64,000 nucleotides of DNA, taken from NCBI GenBank assembly GCA_021018815.1, contig JAITYX010000084.1, forward strand, positions 1,922,001 through 1,986,000, read 5' to 3'. The DNA is from Talinum fruticosum. Lineage: Eukaryota; Streptophyta; Magnoliopsida; Caryophyllales; Talinaceae. Both the position numbers and the translations under genes were made by a program. Below, piece after piece: positions 47,799 through 58,943 of this stretch. The notes below the pieces were generated by a model. The model ran no database searches and had not been told where the DNA came from. It was given only the letters and a program-made list of their open reading frames with translations. The stretch's first letter is position 1. Every line of letters begins with the position of its first letter.

Positions 47799-49460
47799 AT
47801 GTCTAGAAGACGAGCTCATCCTGTTAGGTGGACAAGAGCTGAGAGCTTAGTCCACGACAATTTCTTAGAAAGAGAATGGCGTCCTCACGATGAGAGGATC
47901 CCTTGTGACCTATTGGTGGACACTACAAAAAAAGTGACTTGTTGCAAGAGAAATCTAGTGACAGATTATATTTTCTTTTGGTAAAAGTTCATATTTACAA
48001 CATATGTATCTATCTGTTGGCATAAAAGTTTGAAGACTTTGGCGCCTAAATTGATGGGAATAATTGCAACATAAATAATAGATCTGTTAGTATTATTATT
48101 ATTCCCAACGAGTTGAAAAAATGGTCTGTTGGTATTATTATTATATAACCAACAATTTAATTATTTGTTGGTATTGTTATTATATTACCAACAATTTAAT
48201 TATCTTTTGGTATTGAATCCAATTACTAACAATATTATATAAAAAAATTATGTTGGTATAAGTTCAATGAGACAATAGTGGAAAAAATAATGTAAAAATA
48301 AAAAATAAAATTTGAAATATTTATATTATTTCCTAACGCTCAATCCTCTACAAGAAAGTTGAAATTTATCGATCGTTTTTTATCGACCGTTTTTAAACCA
48401 GGAAAAACCGACCGTTTTTAAAAACCGTTTTTACATTTTAATATTTTCAACTATTTTAATTGTTGTGAAAAAATCAATTGGCTTTTATAAAATTTACCGA
48501 CCAGTTTTCAAACCATATTTTTAACGAGTAGGAATTCTTCCATTCTATAATCCAATTTATTTATTTGCAACCCTTTTACCGACCTCTTTAGATTGGTTGG
48601 GATAAATAATCAACATTGAAAACTTTTCTTTTCAGTCTCCTCTCCAAGTATTCGCTCTCTCTCTCTCTCTTTCCTCTCCTTTCTCATTCGAAAACCAACA
48701 ATGGTGGAGCGAGAGATCTAGCATGTCCCTTCTCCTCATCGATTCGATAACGTCGTTTCGTCACTCGGATCCGAAAAAGTGTGTTGATTTTCCCCGCTGT
48801 TGCTAACATAATGAATTTTGCTTGTATGACCGGGAGCAATCTCGAATTATGTCCATCACTCTCCAGTATGCCCTCAAAGCTTTTAAGGTCTTCTAGAAAG
48901 ACTTTTCGAACATTTTAGGTGAGTCTTCATTACCGAGAGTGTTAACTTTTTGAGCTTTTAGTAAGTGTTCTAACTTCTCCATTATTTTTGTAGGCTCGCC
49001 GATGTAGGTCTTCTCCATTGAGAGGTTTCCTTGGCGGTCCTGGGACTCAAGTGCGTCCCTTTAGCCAACAAATGCCATCTAGTAGCATGGCTTAAATAGA
49101 CACTTCTCGTTGTTGTTCACGACATTCGCATCATCGCAGGTGCTTTCGAGGAGGGGCATAATACATCCGTACCTAGGCCTAGTTCTTCCAATGTTGGGCC
49201 AAGCTCTTTTGAGGACTATATGGATATCATGCCTCTTCAAGCACTTAACTCTCAAGGTAACCCGTTTGATTTTCACTCGGAAGTCATATGGCGGACCTTT
49301 TCATGGGGCTTCTCAATCCACTTGGGACTACAAGGCTAGCTCCTCGAAGGCTGGTGGGGACATAAGGGTTTCCACTTCAAACTTGGAGGTCGTTGCTAAC
49401 TATACCTTCAATACCGCCTCCTCGATGAAGATCGATAATCTCCTTGTACAAGTACTTTTA
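47799..49460 (+). pseudogene. antisense PMD gene of unit E2, PMD domain replaced
   Basis: ATG at 47799 (MSRRRAHPVRWTRAESLVHDN). The open frame breaks at 47921, where CACTA-like sequence starts. Homology with E1 resumes at about 48793 (GCTAACATAATGAAT), so the stretch equal to E1 38030-39805, including the PMD domain, is gone. Later exons have EDYMDIMPLQALNSQGNPFDF (about 49214-49275). It ends near MKIDNLLVQ, about 49424-49450. Confidence 0.62.
47921..48792 (+). mobile_element. CACTA-type transposon termini (fragments)
   Basis: Begins with CACTACAAAAAAAG, the terminal signature of CACTA (En/Spm) elements. Subterminal repeats follow (CTGTTGGTATTATTATTA and ACCAACAATTTAATTAT in both directions, 48060-48240). 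A second start-like CTCTACAAGAAAG at 48346 has its own subterminal repeat (CGACCGTTTTT, 48370-48440). No complementary right terminus (CTTGTAGTG) is visible. Positions 48640-48720 look like a CT-rich leader before a short ATG frame. Confidence 0.6.
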
Positions 49461-50040
49461 TTAATGTTTAATTTTTTATATTTATTTTGATTATATGCAA
49501 TGAGATGAATCCAAACACTAAATTCTAAAATGCTTTTGTTTATTTATATGAGGCGTAAAATTCCAAGAAAAATAGCAAAGACAAATCGAAAAAAATTGAA
49601 CTGGGAAAAAATCAAAGAAAATTTTTGAAGACAATTCAAAAAAATTTCACTAGCCCCCATTCCGCCCAAAAGGGAAACATAAGCGCACCGTAAAAAATAT
49701 TAGGGCTTGGCTGAAATGGGCCGGATGTAGAGACTGAAATTAGGCCCAAGGAATGCTCGGACTAAAAAATAAGACTCGACTATCTGGACTAGCCGGTGCC
49801 GGCCAACCCACAGCATGGTGGCTCGGCCGACTTCGGTGGCGTGATGTGGAAGGATTCTAGTCTTGGAATCTGTTATAAAAGGGACTCGACGATCAGCTAC
49901 CAAAAATTACACCGTCCAATCTCCTTTCTTTAATTCTTTTACCAAAACAAGTTCCTAAGAAAATTCCCCGCGCCTTTGTCTGTCCTTTTTTCTTTCAAGG
50001 ATGAATTTGATAACCAAATTATCCCACTTGGATGGACGAG
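49461..50040 (+). promoter_or_regulatory. intergenic region and TATA box of DUF7745-like gene (E2)
   Basis: A/T-rich to about 49660, then a stretch matching 40680-41070 in E1. TATAAAAGGG at 49873-49879 lies 168 bp before the ATG at 50041. Confidence 0.45.
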
Positions 50041-50732
50041 ATGACTAAAGTTGACAAGGAAGGTTGTCCCTTTATGGACTGAATACCTTGTTTATCATTT
50101 GGTAGGTGAAAGTCTACTAGACTCTCTTAAGAGTCCGTAGTGGCTTTTTGAGTTCCGAATACCACATCTTTAGGTTTCGGGATATATAATTATGTCCTCT
50201 TCCTGAAGAATTTGATGCTATCCTAGGCATTCATCGTTGGACCAAACCTATGATTCTGCCTTCTATCAATTTGTATGAAACGTATAAGCATCTTCTAAAG
50301 CTAAATAATAAGAATTTAAGTTGGATTCTCATTAGGGACAAGGTGCATCTAATGAATCTATTATCGTACTACCGCCTATTGCATTCTTCGGGGCATGCAC
50401 ACATTTAGAGATGTTGAGCCATATTTACTTACCTAATAGGTGGTTTCATATCATTGGGAGGCCACGGGGACATGGCACCTATTGCATTACTCGAACATTA
50501 CCGAGCAATTGGAGGATTAATGTTCCCTTACTCGATTGTCGCATAAACTATTATAAGGATGGACGGGGTTGAATCAAATCTAAACGAGGACTTCGCAGGC
50601 ACCCCTGTTACTATAGATAAGGAAAAAACAATATCCGGGATCCAAAAGGTGAGGCTAAGTAGGCGGTGTCGGTCAAGAGCCGGTAGCTAGCACGGACAAG
50701 GCTGAAAAGTCTCTACCTTCGGCCAAAGTCTT

Positions 50733-50781
<49 letters not shown>

Positions 50782-51568
50782 TTTTGCTCCTTTTAGGTCA
50801 TGAATAATGATGAATTCGACCGTGTAGGACCCTAATAATTTTACTATCTCTTGTATGCGAGATCTAGTTGGTGGGGCACCTTATGTTGGTATAGGCACCA
50901 ACAAGAGCGGACCGAGTACCTAGCTATGATGTTTTGTCAACGGCAATGGGTAAGTGTTTTGAGTGACCATGCATTTTCTTGGTGGGAAGCCTGGTTGAGG
51001 GTAGGACATCCCATTGAGTGGTATATTGAAAATTGGAGAGTGTCCCAATTTCGGACAAATTCTAAAAACACCATTTTGTATGTGTCTTGGGACTAGTAAC
51101 CCAAGCGTACTATTTCCCTTACTTGTGCTATGCAGCAAACAGGGTAGGTCTAGGAGATCCCTTACTTGGATTGCATCTTGCCCGCTTGTTTTGAATTATT
51201 TGCAAGTTTTGGCGGCTCAAGGTGAGTTCCGACATGGCTTGATTACTGGACGAACTCGCTGAAGTTGCTAAAACCTATAGATAAGCGAGTTATTGCGGTT
51301 TTGAATTTTATCTAGAATGGATAAAAGAAGTTAACCTATAACGTTGCAAGGCATTGAGAATTCGTGAACGGGACCCAAGAGGAGCTGTTCTTACTGCAAC
51401 ATCACTTCAAATTCACGAGGTAAACCCATAGATAAACGAACGAGCCCGCATGAGTGAAGGTGAAGCTAAAGAAGCTGAGGAGAAGAGGGCTCGCGAGGAT
51501 CAAAGAGCTAAAGAAACGAACCCGGGAGGATGCAGCTGAGTCTAGCGATGCAAAAGGGAAAAAGTAAG
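50041..51568 (+). pseudogene. antisense DUF7745-like gene of unit E2
   Basis: Homologous along its length to 41071-42448. It starts MTKVDKEG; later ATS/LGETI-type segments are frame-broken. The last part has SVLSDHAFSWWEAWLRVGHPIEWYIENWRVSQ (in the open stretch 50851-51096) and ends in a Lys/Glu/Ala-rich tail, MQKGKK, stop at 51566. A (TC)n run at 50737-50778 lies in an intron-like segment. Confidence 0.6.
50737..50778 (+). repeat. (TC)n microsatellite, about 21 units
   Basis: Uninterrupted TC dinucleotides. The homologous place in E1 (41775-41790) has only about six units followed by a T run, so the repeat expanded after the copies separated. Confidence 0.95.
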
Positions 51569-51649
51569 GATTTACTACGATCGAAATTAGGAAGAATTTA
51601 GGAAGAAATAAAAACTAAGGAATTTTTAGTTTTGCCTCTTTAGAACAAT

Positions 51650-52656
51650 TAAGGAATTTGGACATTATGTAAAGCATTTATGTGTCTTTCAACTAGTAAC
51701 ACTAACTCCTTTTGGCATGTTGCTCCGTAATGAAGGAATTTGTTCCGCAATGATCCATAATGAAGGAATGACGATTTCTATCGGAAGGACTGCTTACATA
51801 CCATATAATAGGGAGTAGGGTGTTGCTGCTATTAAGTTTTAATGGAGGTCTACTAGCCCCACAAAGCAAGGGCAACTTGTCAAGCCAATCCTTATAGCCG
51901 ATAGCAATTTTTTGCACTATTTTGTGAATATTATTATTGGCGGCCTCGATCGCTCTATTGGTAGAAAAGCGATAGGGAGAAGACCTATGGTGTTTGATTT
52001 TGTATTTGTCTAATAAATCTGCTACTTCCTTCTTTATGTGACTACCATGGTCACCAATCGGTTTATATGGTACCCCTTATCGACGAGATAATGTTATGAG
52101 TTATGAACTTTGCCATATGCTATGACGTTAAGGTTGCATAGGAGGTCTGTTTCTACCCATTTTGTAAAGCGAGTCAATTGCTACTAACAAAAATTCGTGA
52201 CCTCCGTTCCTTTTGGGGTCACTTTACCGATGATGTGAATGCCCCAAACTGAAAATGGCTAGGGCGATGTAAGTATTATTAAAAAAGATGGTGGTTGGTG
52301 CTTGTGAGTTTGCATACTCTTAACACTTATGATATCTCTTAACAAATTCATGACGAGTGCGCTACCATGGTCGACCAGGTGGTATCCTAGCCTCTGGATT
52401 TTTGAACCAACATTCTTCTGTTCATATGGGGTTCGCATTCTCCACCATGAATATAAGTCATTATGCACTATGCTTCATGTTGATTGACACAAAGTAAGCT
52501 AATTCCTGTGTTGGTTTTCTTGTATAGCTACCTTTAGTTGATGAAAAATTCGCCGCTAGCATACAAATGGCTCGTTAGGCTCTAGGTGTGGAGTTCGGTG
52601 GGTATTATTGGTTATCTAAGTATTGATAGATGTCATGGTACCAACTAGTTTTGTGA
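51650..52656 (-). pseudogene. H2C2 zinc region and gypsy integrase (unit E2)
   Basis: The minus stretch 52468-52259 resembles the H2C2 region (HGGECEPHMN..., KIQRLGYHLVDHG, QTHKHQPP). FSVWGIHIIGKVTPKG and TKWVET-like residues (52150-52260) open the integrase core, followed by the segment equal to 43060-43700 in E1 (YKDWLDKLPL, 51890 region). The frame is shifted repeatedly. Its upstream end is cut by a solo LTR at 52662; RNase H continues beyond at 53942. Confidence 0.78.
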
Positions 52657-52661
52657 GTATT

Positions 52662-53936
52662 TGATGTGTAGTGGCGGAAGCAAAGAAAAGGACAGAAAAC
52701 CGCAAAGAGAGCAACCGGGCGGAATGGGTTCTGCCTGCGCAATCTTGGCAGATTGGGGAAATGGGGGGCAAAGGTTCTTGGATTTGGACGAAATTTGGTG
52801 GGGAAGTAGGTAACAGGTGAAGGTTGATTGTGGCAAAATTTGGGAAATTTTGGAGTTGAGGAAGACCTTGATCTGCACGCCTGAAATGAGCAGCGCTGGA
52901 CTGGTTGTACAGGCTGACACCTTCTGTTTGGATCAAGGGTGGAGGACGGAGATGTTCTTGGATGGAGCTGAAAGTTGGAGGAATGGAAGTAGATGGATGC
53001 GAAGGATTGTGGTTAAAATTTGGAGTGAAATGGCTAGGTAGATTGTGAGATATGAGGCGGCAAAGTGAGGGATAGAACCTTGACTTGGGCTCGGATACGA
53101 CAACACCACCGAGTGAATCAAGGGGCGCTCTTAAGTGGTCCGGATACAGCAACACCACCGGGACTCAAGAGACTCAAAGAACACCACCGTGATGCCAAGC
53201 ACGGATACAGCTTTGAGGATTCAAAAACGAGCAATCCAGCTCAAGAGTTTAAACTCAAATATATTCATCAAAGGTGTTTTACAATGAAGCACATGAGCTG
53301 AATATATAATGCCTTGCTTTGGCATTTTACAAAACCAAATTCAAGCTGAAAAGCATAACCGAATTCAAGCTGAAAATAAAGCAAAAATAAAATGCTAACT
53401 AACAATATTCCTTTCCCTTCCTCCAAGCCAAGCTAGGGTGAATTCTAGCCAAGTATTCCAAAATTGGGAACATGTGGTTATGGCTTGTTTTCCCCTTCTC
53501 CAAGCTCTTTGATTCTTGATGCTTCTAGCATGCTTAGTCATCATCTTCTTTTGTAGCTCATCATTCAACTAAGGCATCCTCATGGACCGACCATGTTTTA
53601 AGCATCAACTTATTTATGTACCATGAGCATAACATAGCAACATTCCCGGCCTTGATTAGAACAAACCTTCTTGCTTGACCATGGAGATTTTAGGTGGCTA
53701 CTTTCACTAATCTTCTCAACTAAATTGGTAATCAATTATTTATAAACAAAATCATAAGAACTTACTGATTTTGAGACCCATCATCCCCGGGATCCACTAA
53801 CATCAAGCGCTTTTATTTTGAGCCCTTCCCCTTGATCATGGAGTAAGCAAACATTTCCAGCTGAACACTAAACATACAAAGCTTCTTAACATGAATGTCA
53901 CACAGCTCAAAACAGAAGGCTGCCCACTCTCCATCA
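52662..53936 (-). mobile_element. solo LTR, minus orientation, TSD GTATT
   Basis: 1275 bp. It is the reverse complement of 46207-47472 in family, with ends TGATGTGTAG and TCTCCATCA on plus. Perfect 5-bp repeats GTATT are at 52657-52661 and 53937-53941. It separates RNase H from the integrase zinc region of E2. A 180-codon ORF inside (53158-52616) is CT-rich leader sequence read by chance. Confidence 0.85.
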
Positions 53937-53941
53937 GTATT

Positions 53942-54430
53942 AGACACTTCGAGTGCGTATATGTGAGCATGTTAACTCTGTCGTTCTATATCAATGGGCA
54001 TTAAATGAATGCAACTAGGGATATTAATCATGGATGTTAAGTTAGTTAAGGCATCCGCGAATTGGTTGTCATCCCTAGGAAGGTATGTATATGATATACT
54101 ATCTATGTATTTCGCTAATTCCATCGGATATACCTAGTAGGGTTCTAAGGCTTCACTACGTATCTTCCACTTCGTGAAATCCGATTAATGATCGATTGGA
54201 CTTACCGAAAACCTTATCTTCTTGGATTTGATTTCTATGGCAGCTTGAAGTCTTATGATGCATGCTTCATATTCTGCGGCATTGTTGGTGACCTCAAAAT
54301 CTAACTTGACTTAAATAGGGGTATGTGCTCCCTCCGATGAGACTAGAAGGATTCCCCATCCAAAGCCCTTCCGATTAGAACCGTCGTCAAAGTACATTGT
54401 CCACATGTCGGCCTCTACTTGTAGAATTTT
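53942..54430 (-). pseudogene. RNase H of unit E2
   Basis: MYFDDGSNRKGFGWGILL at about 54400-54345, NNAAEYEACI at about 54290-54260 and YLPRDDNQFADALTNL at about 54100-54050 are the classical RNase H blocks of Tat/Ogre elements. A stop interrupts HTPI.VKLDFE. Confidence 0.85.
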
Positions 54431-54499
54431 TTCATCTTGAAAGTCGAGATGTTTCGATTGTGACTCTATGACTGGTAGATCGGCTAGGAATTTCGATAA

Positions 54500-55990
54500 T
54501 ACCCTTCCTTTGATTGCCTTTTGAGTGACATACTAGAGTTCAAATTCGATAGAATGATTGTCCATCTAGCTATCTTTCTACCGATAGTTGGTTGATCAAG
54601 GATGTACTTAATGGGATCAATTGGTGCTACTACATGTATCTTATGGGCCAACATATAGTGCTCGAGCTTCTTGGTAGCCTAGACTAAAGCCAACGATGTC
54701 TTCTCTAAGGCCATATATCGAGTCTCGTAATCAAAGAATTTCTTTCTTAGGTAATACACTACATATTCTTCCTTTCCATCCCGCCGAGCTAACATGACTC
54801 CCATTGCGGTTTCGATGTAGTGAGATATAGGAGCAAAGGCTTCCCTGGTTGGGGTGGAACTAAAGCTGGTGGATTACTCCTTATCTTTCTCGAACGCTTT
54901 TTGGCACTCTTCATCCCAAATCGGCTCAAATCCTTTTATAAGCTTCTTGAAGATGGATTCGGAGACCATAGTCAATTTTTATATGAAAAGACTAATGTAC
55001 TATAGAAGTCCCGGAAAGCTTGTATCTCCTTACGTATCGTCGGTGGTAGAATCTCTTGGATGGCCTTGATCTTGGATGGATCGACTTCAATTCCTCTAAG
55101 ACTAACCACGTAACCTAGCAGTTTACTTGAAGTTACACCAAAGGCACACTTTCGTCTTTTGAAGAATTTTCTAAGGCAAAGTAAGTGACATGCCCTATCC
55201 TTGGACTTGTTGATCATGTCATCCACATAAATTTAGGCTTCCTTATGTATCATATCATGTAGTAGTGTTGTGGTCGTCCTTTGATATATAGCTCCAAGCA
55301 TTTTCAAGTCCAAAAGGCATTACAACCTTGCAAGTACGTTCCCCATTGAGTGATAAAGGTCGTTTTCTCCATATATTCTTCAGCCATCTTCAATTTATTA
55401 TACCCAAGACAACCGTCCATGAACGAGAGCAAGACATGTCCCGCTCCGTTATCCACTTGAAGGTCGATATGAGGAACCGAGATATTATCTTTAGGGCGTG
55501 CCTTATTCAAATCCCAAAATCGACGCACATTCGGACCCTGCCATCTTTATTTTGAGACTAACATTATTTTTGCTACCCGCTTAGGGTAGTGGACAACTTT
55601 GATGAACCCGACTTCCAGCTATTTCTTGACCTCTTCTTTAATTGTTAGTGCCCATTCAGGTTTCATTCTCCTCGGCTTACGCTTTGCGGCTTAACATCTT
55701 CGTAGAGTGGAATTCTATGTTTCGCTACACTTGGATTTATCCCCAACATGTCTTTCTAGTACCATGCAAACACATCTATGAATTCGAGTAAGGAGCGAAG
55801 TGAATTGATTATGCTCTTACTGGATTTATTGATTTCTTAATTATAACCTCTTGGGGTTGATCAACTCATACTTTAGGGATTTTTATGATCTTCCCTTATC
55901 GTTTCCATTATTATTGGTGAACGATTTTCATCATCTTCCATAACTTTTATTAATTATTTAGGGATTTCTTATTCATCATTAGAGGCAAAA
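54500..55990 (-). pseudogene. reverse transcriptase of unit E2
   Basis: The N-terminal part (FAWY, PLYEDV) is decayed at 55990-55560. 55528-55304 is open with RDLNKA-like, HIDLQVDNGAGHVLLSFMDG and EKTTFITQWGTY. The active site YVDDM is intact at about 55230. 55226-54972 continues with CAFGVTSSKLLGYVVSLRG and EVDPSKIKAI. The thumb/connection (FFDYETRYMALEKTSLALV, DQPTIGRKIARW) is at 54800-54540. Confidence 0.88.
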
Positions 55991-56042
55991 CAATTTAAAA
56001 TAGGAGGCGGCATAGAGTAAGTAGAAAGAATCATCTTATTGA

Positions 56043-57084
56043 ATGAAGAAATCAGTACATTACACTCGAAACGAAATTGTAGAATTAGAAATTGTAGGAC
56101 TAGAAGTTGAACTAACGGAATTAGAAATAGAAACAACGACCCTAGTGCTACATCGAGGAATGGGATGTTGTCCTAGGATAACAACAAATACTTGGCCTTC
56201 CTCGACATCCATACAAGTAATTTGCTTGGACCCTTCGAGCGTCGATATCGGTGATGATTCAAAATGGATCAAACTGTCGGTTCAACATGGCTTAGGATAG
56301 TACTTATACTGAATTCCCCTCTAGACCTTTCTCTCGTCTAAATAGCATCCCAAAAAATTTCTTTGAACCAGATTGGTCTAGTATTGTGTGGATTGTCCCT
56401 CCTCGAGGAGGTAGCGTGGGTCCTTTTTCAGCACATGGCAGTCACCGAAGACCTCTAAACCACGCACCAAGATACCCTCCTCTTTTAGGTAGTATGGCTC
56501 GGAAAGCCATAGTAAAGGAAGTCATCCCCTTCTTTCGGAAATTGCCCATTTAGGGTACAGGGAAATGGTTTTGTTAAATGGACTATGAATGGTACAGATC
56601 CTTCTAGTTTGTATCTCCCACTTAGCTTGGGCTATTTCTTTAGTAGTAGGTTAATAGCCTAGCCCAAACTTACAGTTGTTAGTGGGTTCAAGGGGTGGAA
56701 AGATTGGGTGACATGCCCTCTTGCCTACCGGTAGACCAAGAAAATACCCCTTCTTCCTTAACATCGAATGGACACTAGGGTTGACATAAGTATAAAAGTT
56801 GATGGTGCTTCGTCCATGTCTAGGAGCGAAGATCTCGAACCCAAAAAGCTCCTTGTCTTCAACGTCCTGTTTATTTTCAATGACTGACTCATTAGAAATG
56901 ATGGTGGCATAGAGGTTGTCTCCATTGACGGTTATGACATGACCTTTGATAATCATCTTGACTTTCCGATGCAATGTAGAGGGCACTACCCGATGCTCAT
57001 GTAATCAAGGGCGTCCTAGAAGAAGGTTAAAGGTAGCTAGAATGTCTAGGATCCGGATGTCCATTTTGTCTAGGTCAACTCCTT
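56043..57084 (-). pseudogene. protease end, G-patch and PR-RT linker of unit E2
   Basis: From 57084 the tail of the aspartic protease is readable (LATFNLLLGRP). STLHRKVKMIIKGH follows, and at 56750-56655 GYFLGLPVGKR...NNCKFGLGY, a D111/G-patch-like glycine-rich block typical of Ogre/Tat elements between protease and RT. 56640-56043 is linker with frame changes. The protease DTG motif is missing because the unit is truncated. Confidence 0.75.
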
Positions 57085-57755
57085 TTTAGTGGTCGTTTTG
57101 TCTCGGTCAACTCCTTGGTTTATCCTTTATCCGTTTCCGAGCAATTTCAAACTTGATTCTATCCATTAGCCGTTAGCTGGATCCATTTTGAGGGTTTTTG
57201 AACACTAAAAATTTCTTCAAATACGGTGGTTCCCCCATTTAATTTTGCACCGGTTCAGCCCCCAATTATGCCCTTAGAGTGCTGAAACTCTCTTTCGTAC
57301 TCTCTTCTCTCCACTCTCTTCCCCTCACACTCAAAATTCCTTCTTTGAACCCTCTAAAATGGCCTTTTTGTATTGTTGTCTTGCTTTGTTATCTTGCCGA
57401 AATCTGTTCGTGATTCAAATTCAATAGGTCGGTCAACCTAAGGGCGGGCTTCATCATTTTGCGGTTTGTTGTTTACAATTTCATTTATACTTCTCCTCAC
57501 ATTTATCATTTTTCGTATAACGATTAAAATTGTGTCGGTTTATTTTTCCACCCCACCCGATGTAATCTTTTATTTGACGCTTTGTTTGTTCACTTTCTTC
57601 GCTTTCTTAATTGTTTTTTTATCTCTTGCATTTATGATCTCAACTTTTCTTATCAAAAATTACAAAGAATTAGAAAACAAGCCGATAGCCTTAAAGTTAT
57701 CCGGCTAAGACAGTCTCGGCAGTCTCGGCTAGATGGTCGTCTTCTAGTGTAAATT
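57085..57755 (+). repeat. Tat-type LTR fragment, plus orientation
   Basis: Aligns with the second half of the LTR 58944-60175 and its leader (CTTGCCGAAATCTGTTCGTGATTC-type segment; GATGGTCGTCTTCTAG against GATGGCCATCGTCAAGAG). The LTR start and the LTR/PBS border are missing. Confidence 0.6.
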
Positions 57756-58943
57756 GACAACCTTAGCATTTAAATAGATGTGGCTTGAAGGGGGTAGTTA
57801 CACTCTTACACGATGATACTTCAAGAATTTTCCAGCATCCCGGTTTTTGATCTATTTTGTCGATTCTTCTCGGATATGTTAGAGTTTGATATAGCCTTTG
57901 ATGATAAGGTAATCTAGTGTGTGTAGACATAATATGTGTCCATTGGAGTGTAATCAATTTACTAATTTGATGAGTCGACTTCTGTATACCTACTAATTGT
58001 ACTAGTATTAGAGTTTCTCTTTTTCTTTTCTTTTGGTACATATTTCTATAACTTACCATGGTTTTTGTGGTCATGGTGAACTCTTCCTTAATTAACATAC
58101 CAGCATCCACTATTACAATTAGATTTGTAACGAAACCACTTTAATAACCAATCCTAAAATTAATCATTAAATCTTCCTAATAATAATGGAATCAATTTTG
58201 TCCATTTAATTTGATCAATAATCATCATTAAATAACAAACGAAAAATACAGTTGTTATTACTTTTAAAATGTTTGTCGTTAATATTATTAATAGAAGGGA
58301 ATATACATAACTTAGAGAAATGATAATTATAACTTGAAAATCAATTATTAGAATTTTTTCTCCTAAAAAATTTAATAGGAAAAGAATGAACAAGTTGAAT
58401 AAAATGTACTAGTATTTTAAAGAAATAATTGACATTTTTTTTACTTTGTGAAGTCTAAATTTAACTATTATTCCAAGCCAGGCCCCAAGGCCCCTCTTGC
58501 TTTCTTCCCACTCTCTCATTCACGCTCTCAATGCACCTCATCTTTCTTTATCTGCCTCTCTCACGCTCTAATCGCCAGTCGCACTGCCTGGCCGCTACAT
58601 ACCACTATGCTGCCCAATCGCCTGCTATCATCGTGCTTGGCCACCGTCCTTCAGTCATATGGTCTCTTTCTCTACCTCTCTCATGCGCAATCGCCGGTCG
58701 GTGACAACCTTTCTAATGACAGCCTCTGTGCTACTTTGCCGTCGTCAAATTTGAGAACATGTGCCGCTAGCCTCCTGATATGAGTTATAGGTGCTTAGTT
58801 TTTTTATGCATTTTTCTGTTGTTTGATTTCATCTTTGATTGTTTTTTTATTATTTGATTTTTCTACGTTACATTATGGATCGTTGGCTGCCTCCATTAAT
58901 AGAGATGAGAGGTGTGAACATAACCGTAAGCGATGAAACTTGT
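57756..58943. other. unassigned stretch
   Basis: 57763-58110 (minus) is open for 115 codons but shows no recognised domain. 58150-58445 is strongly AT-rich. 58480-58790 has two similar CTCTCTCAC(G/T)CTC...ATCGCC(A/G)GTCG segments, a weak internal duplication. No gene can be supported. Confidence 0.3.

Larger units (their letters stand above)
43700..57084 (-). mobile_element. Tat/Ogre-type gypsy unit E2, 5' truncated
   Basis: Minus-strand order: protease end, G-patch, RT, RNase H, H2C2 plus integrase, two antisense genes, 3' region, LTR2. Gag and the 5' LTR are lost at 57084, where the sequence meets a plus-oriented LTR fragment. Two solo LTRs and CACTA-type sequence have inserted later. Confidence 0.82.

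Noticed and set aside
48655..48675. CT run as an independent microsatellite locus
   Set aside because: Short and part of a CT-rich leader-like stretch within CACTA-derived DNA.
52616..53158. 180-codon minus-strand ORF, Ser/Pro-rich
   Set aside because: Lies in the CT-rich 3' half of a solo LTR, and the homologous plus-strand LTR (46207-47472) does not keep the frame.
57763..58110. 115-codon minus-strand ORF
   Set aside because: No recognisable domain, no homologous copy in the window, AT-rich surroundings.
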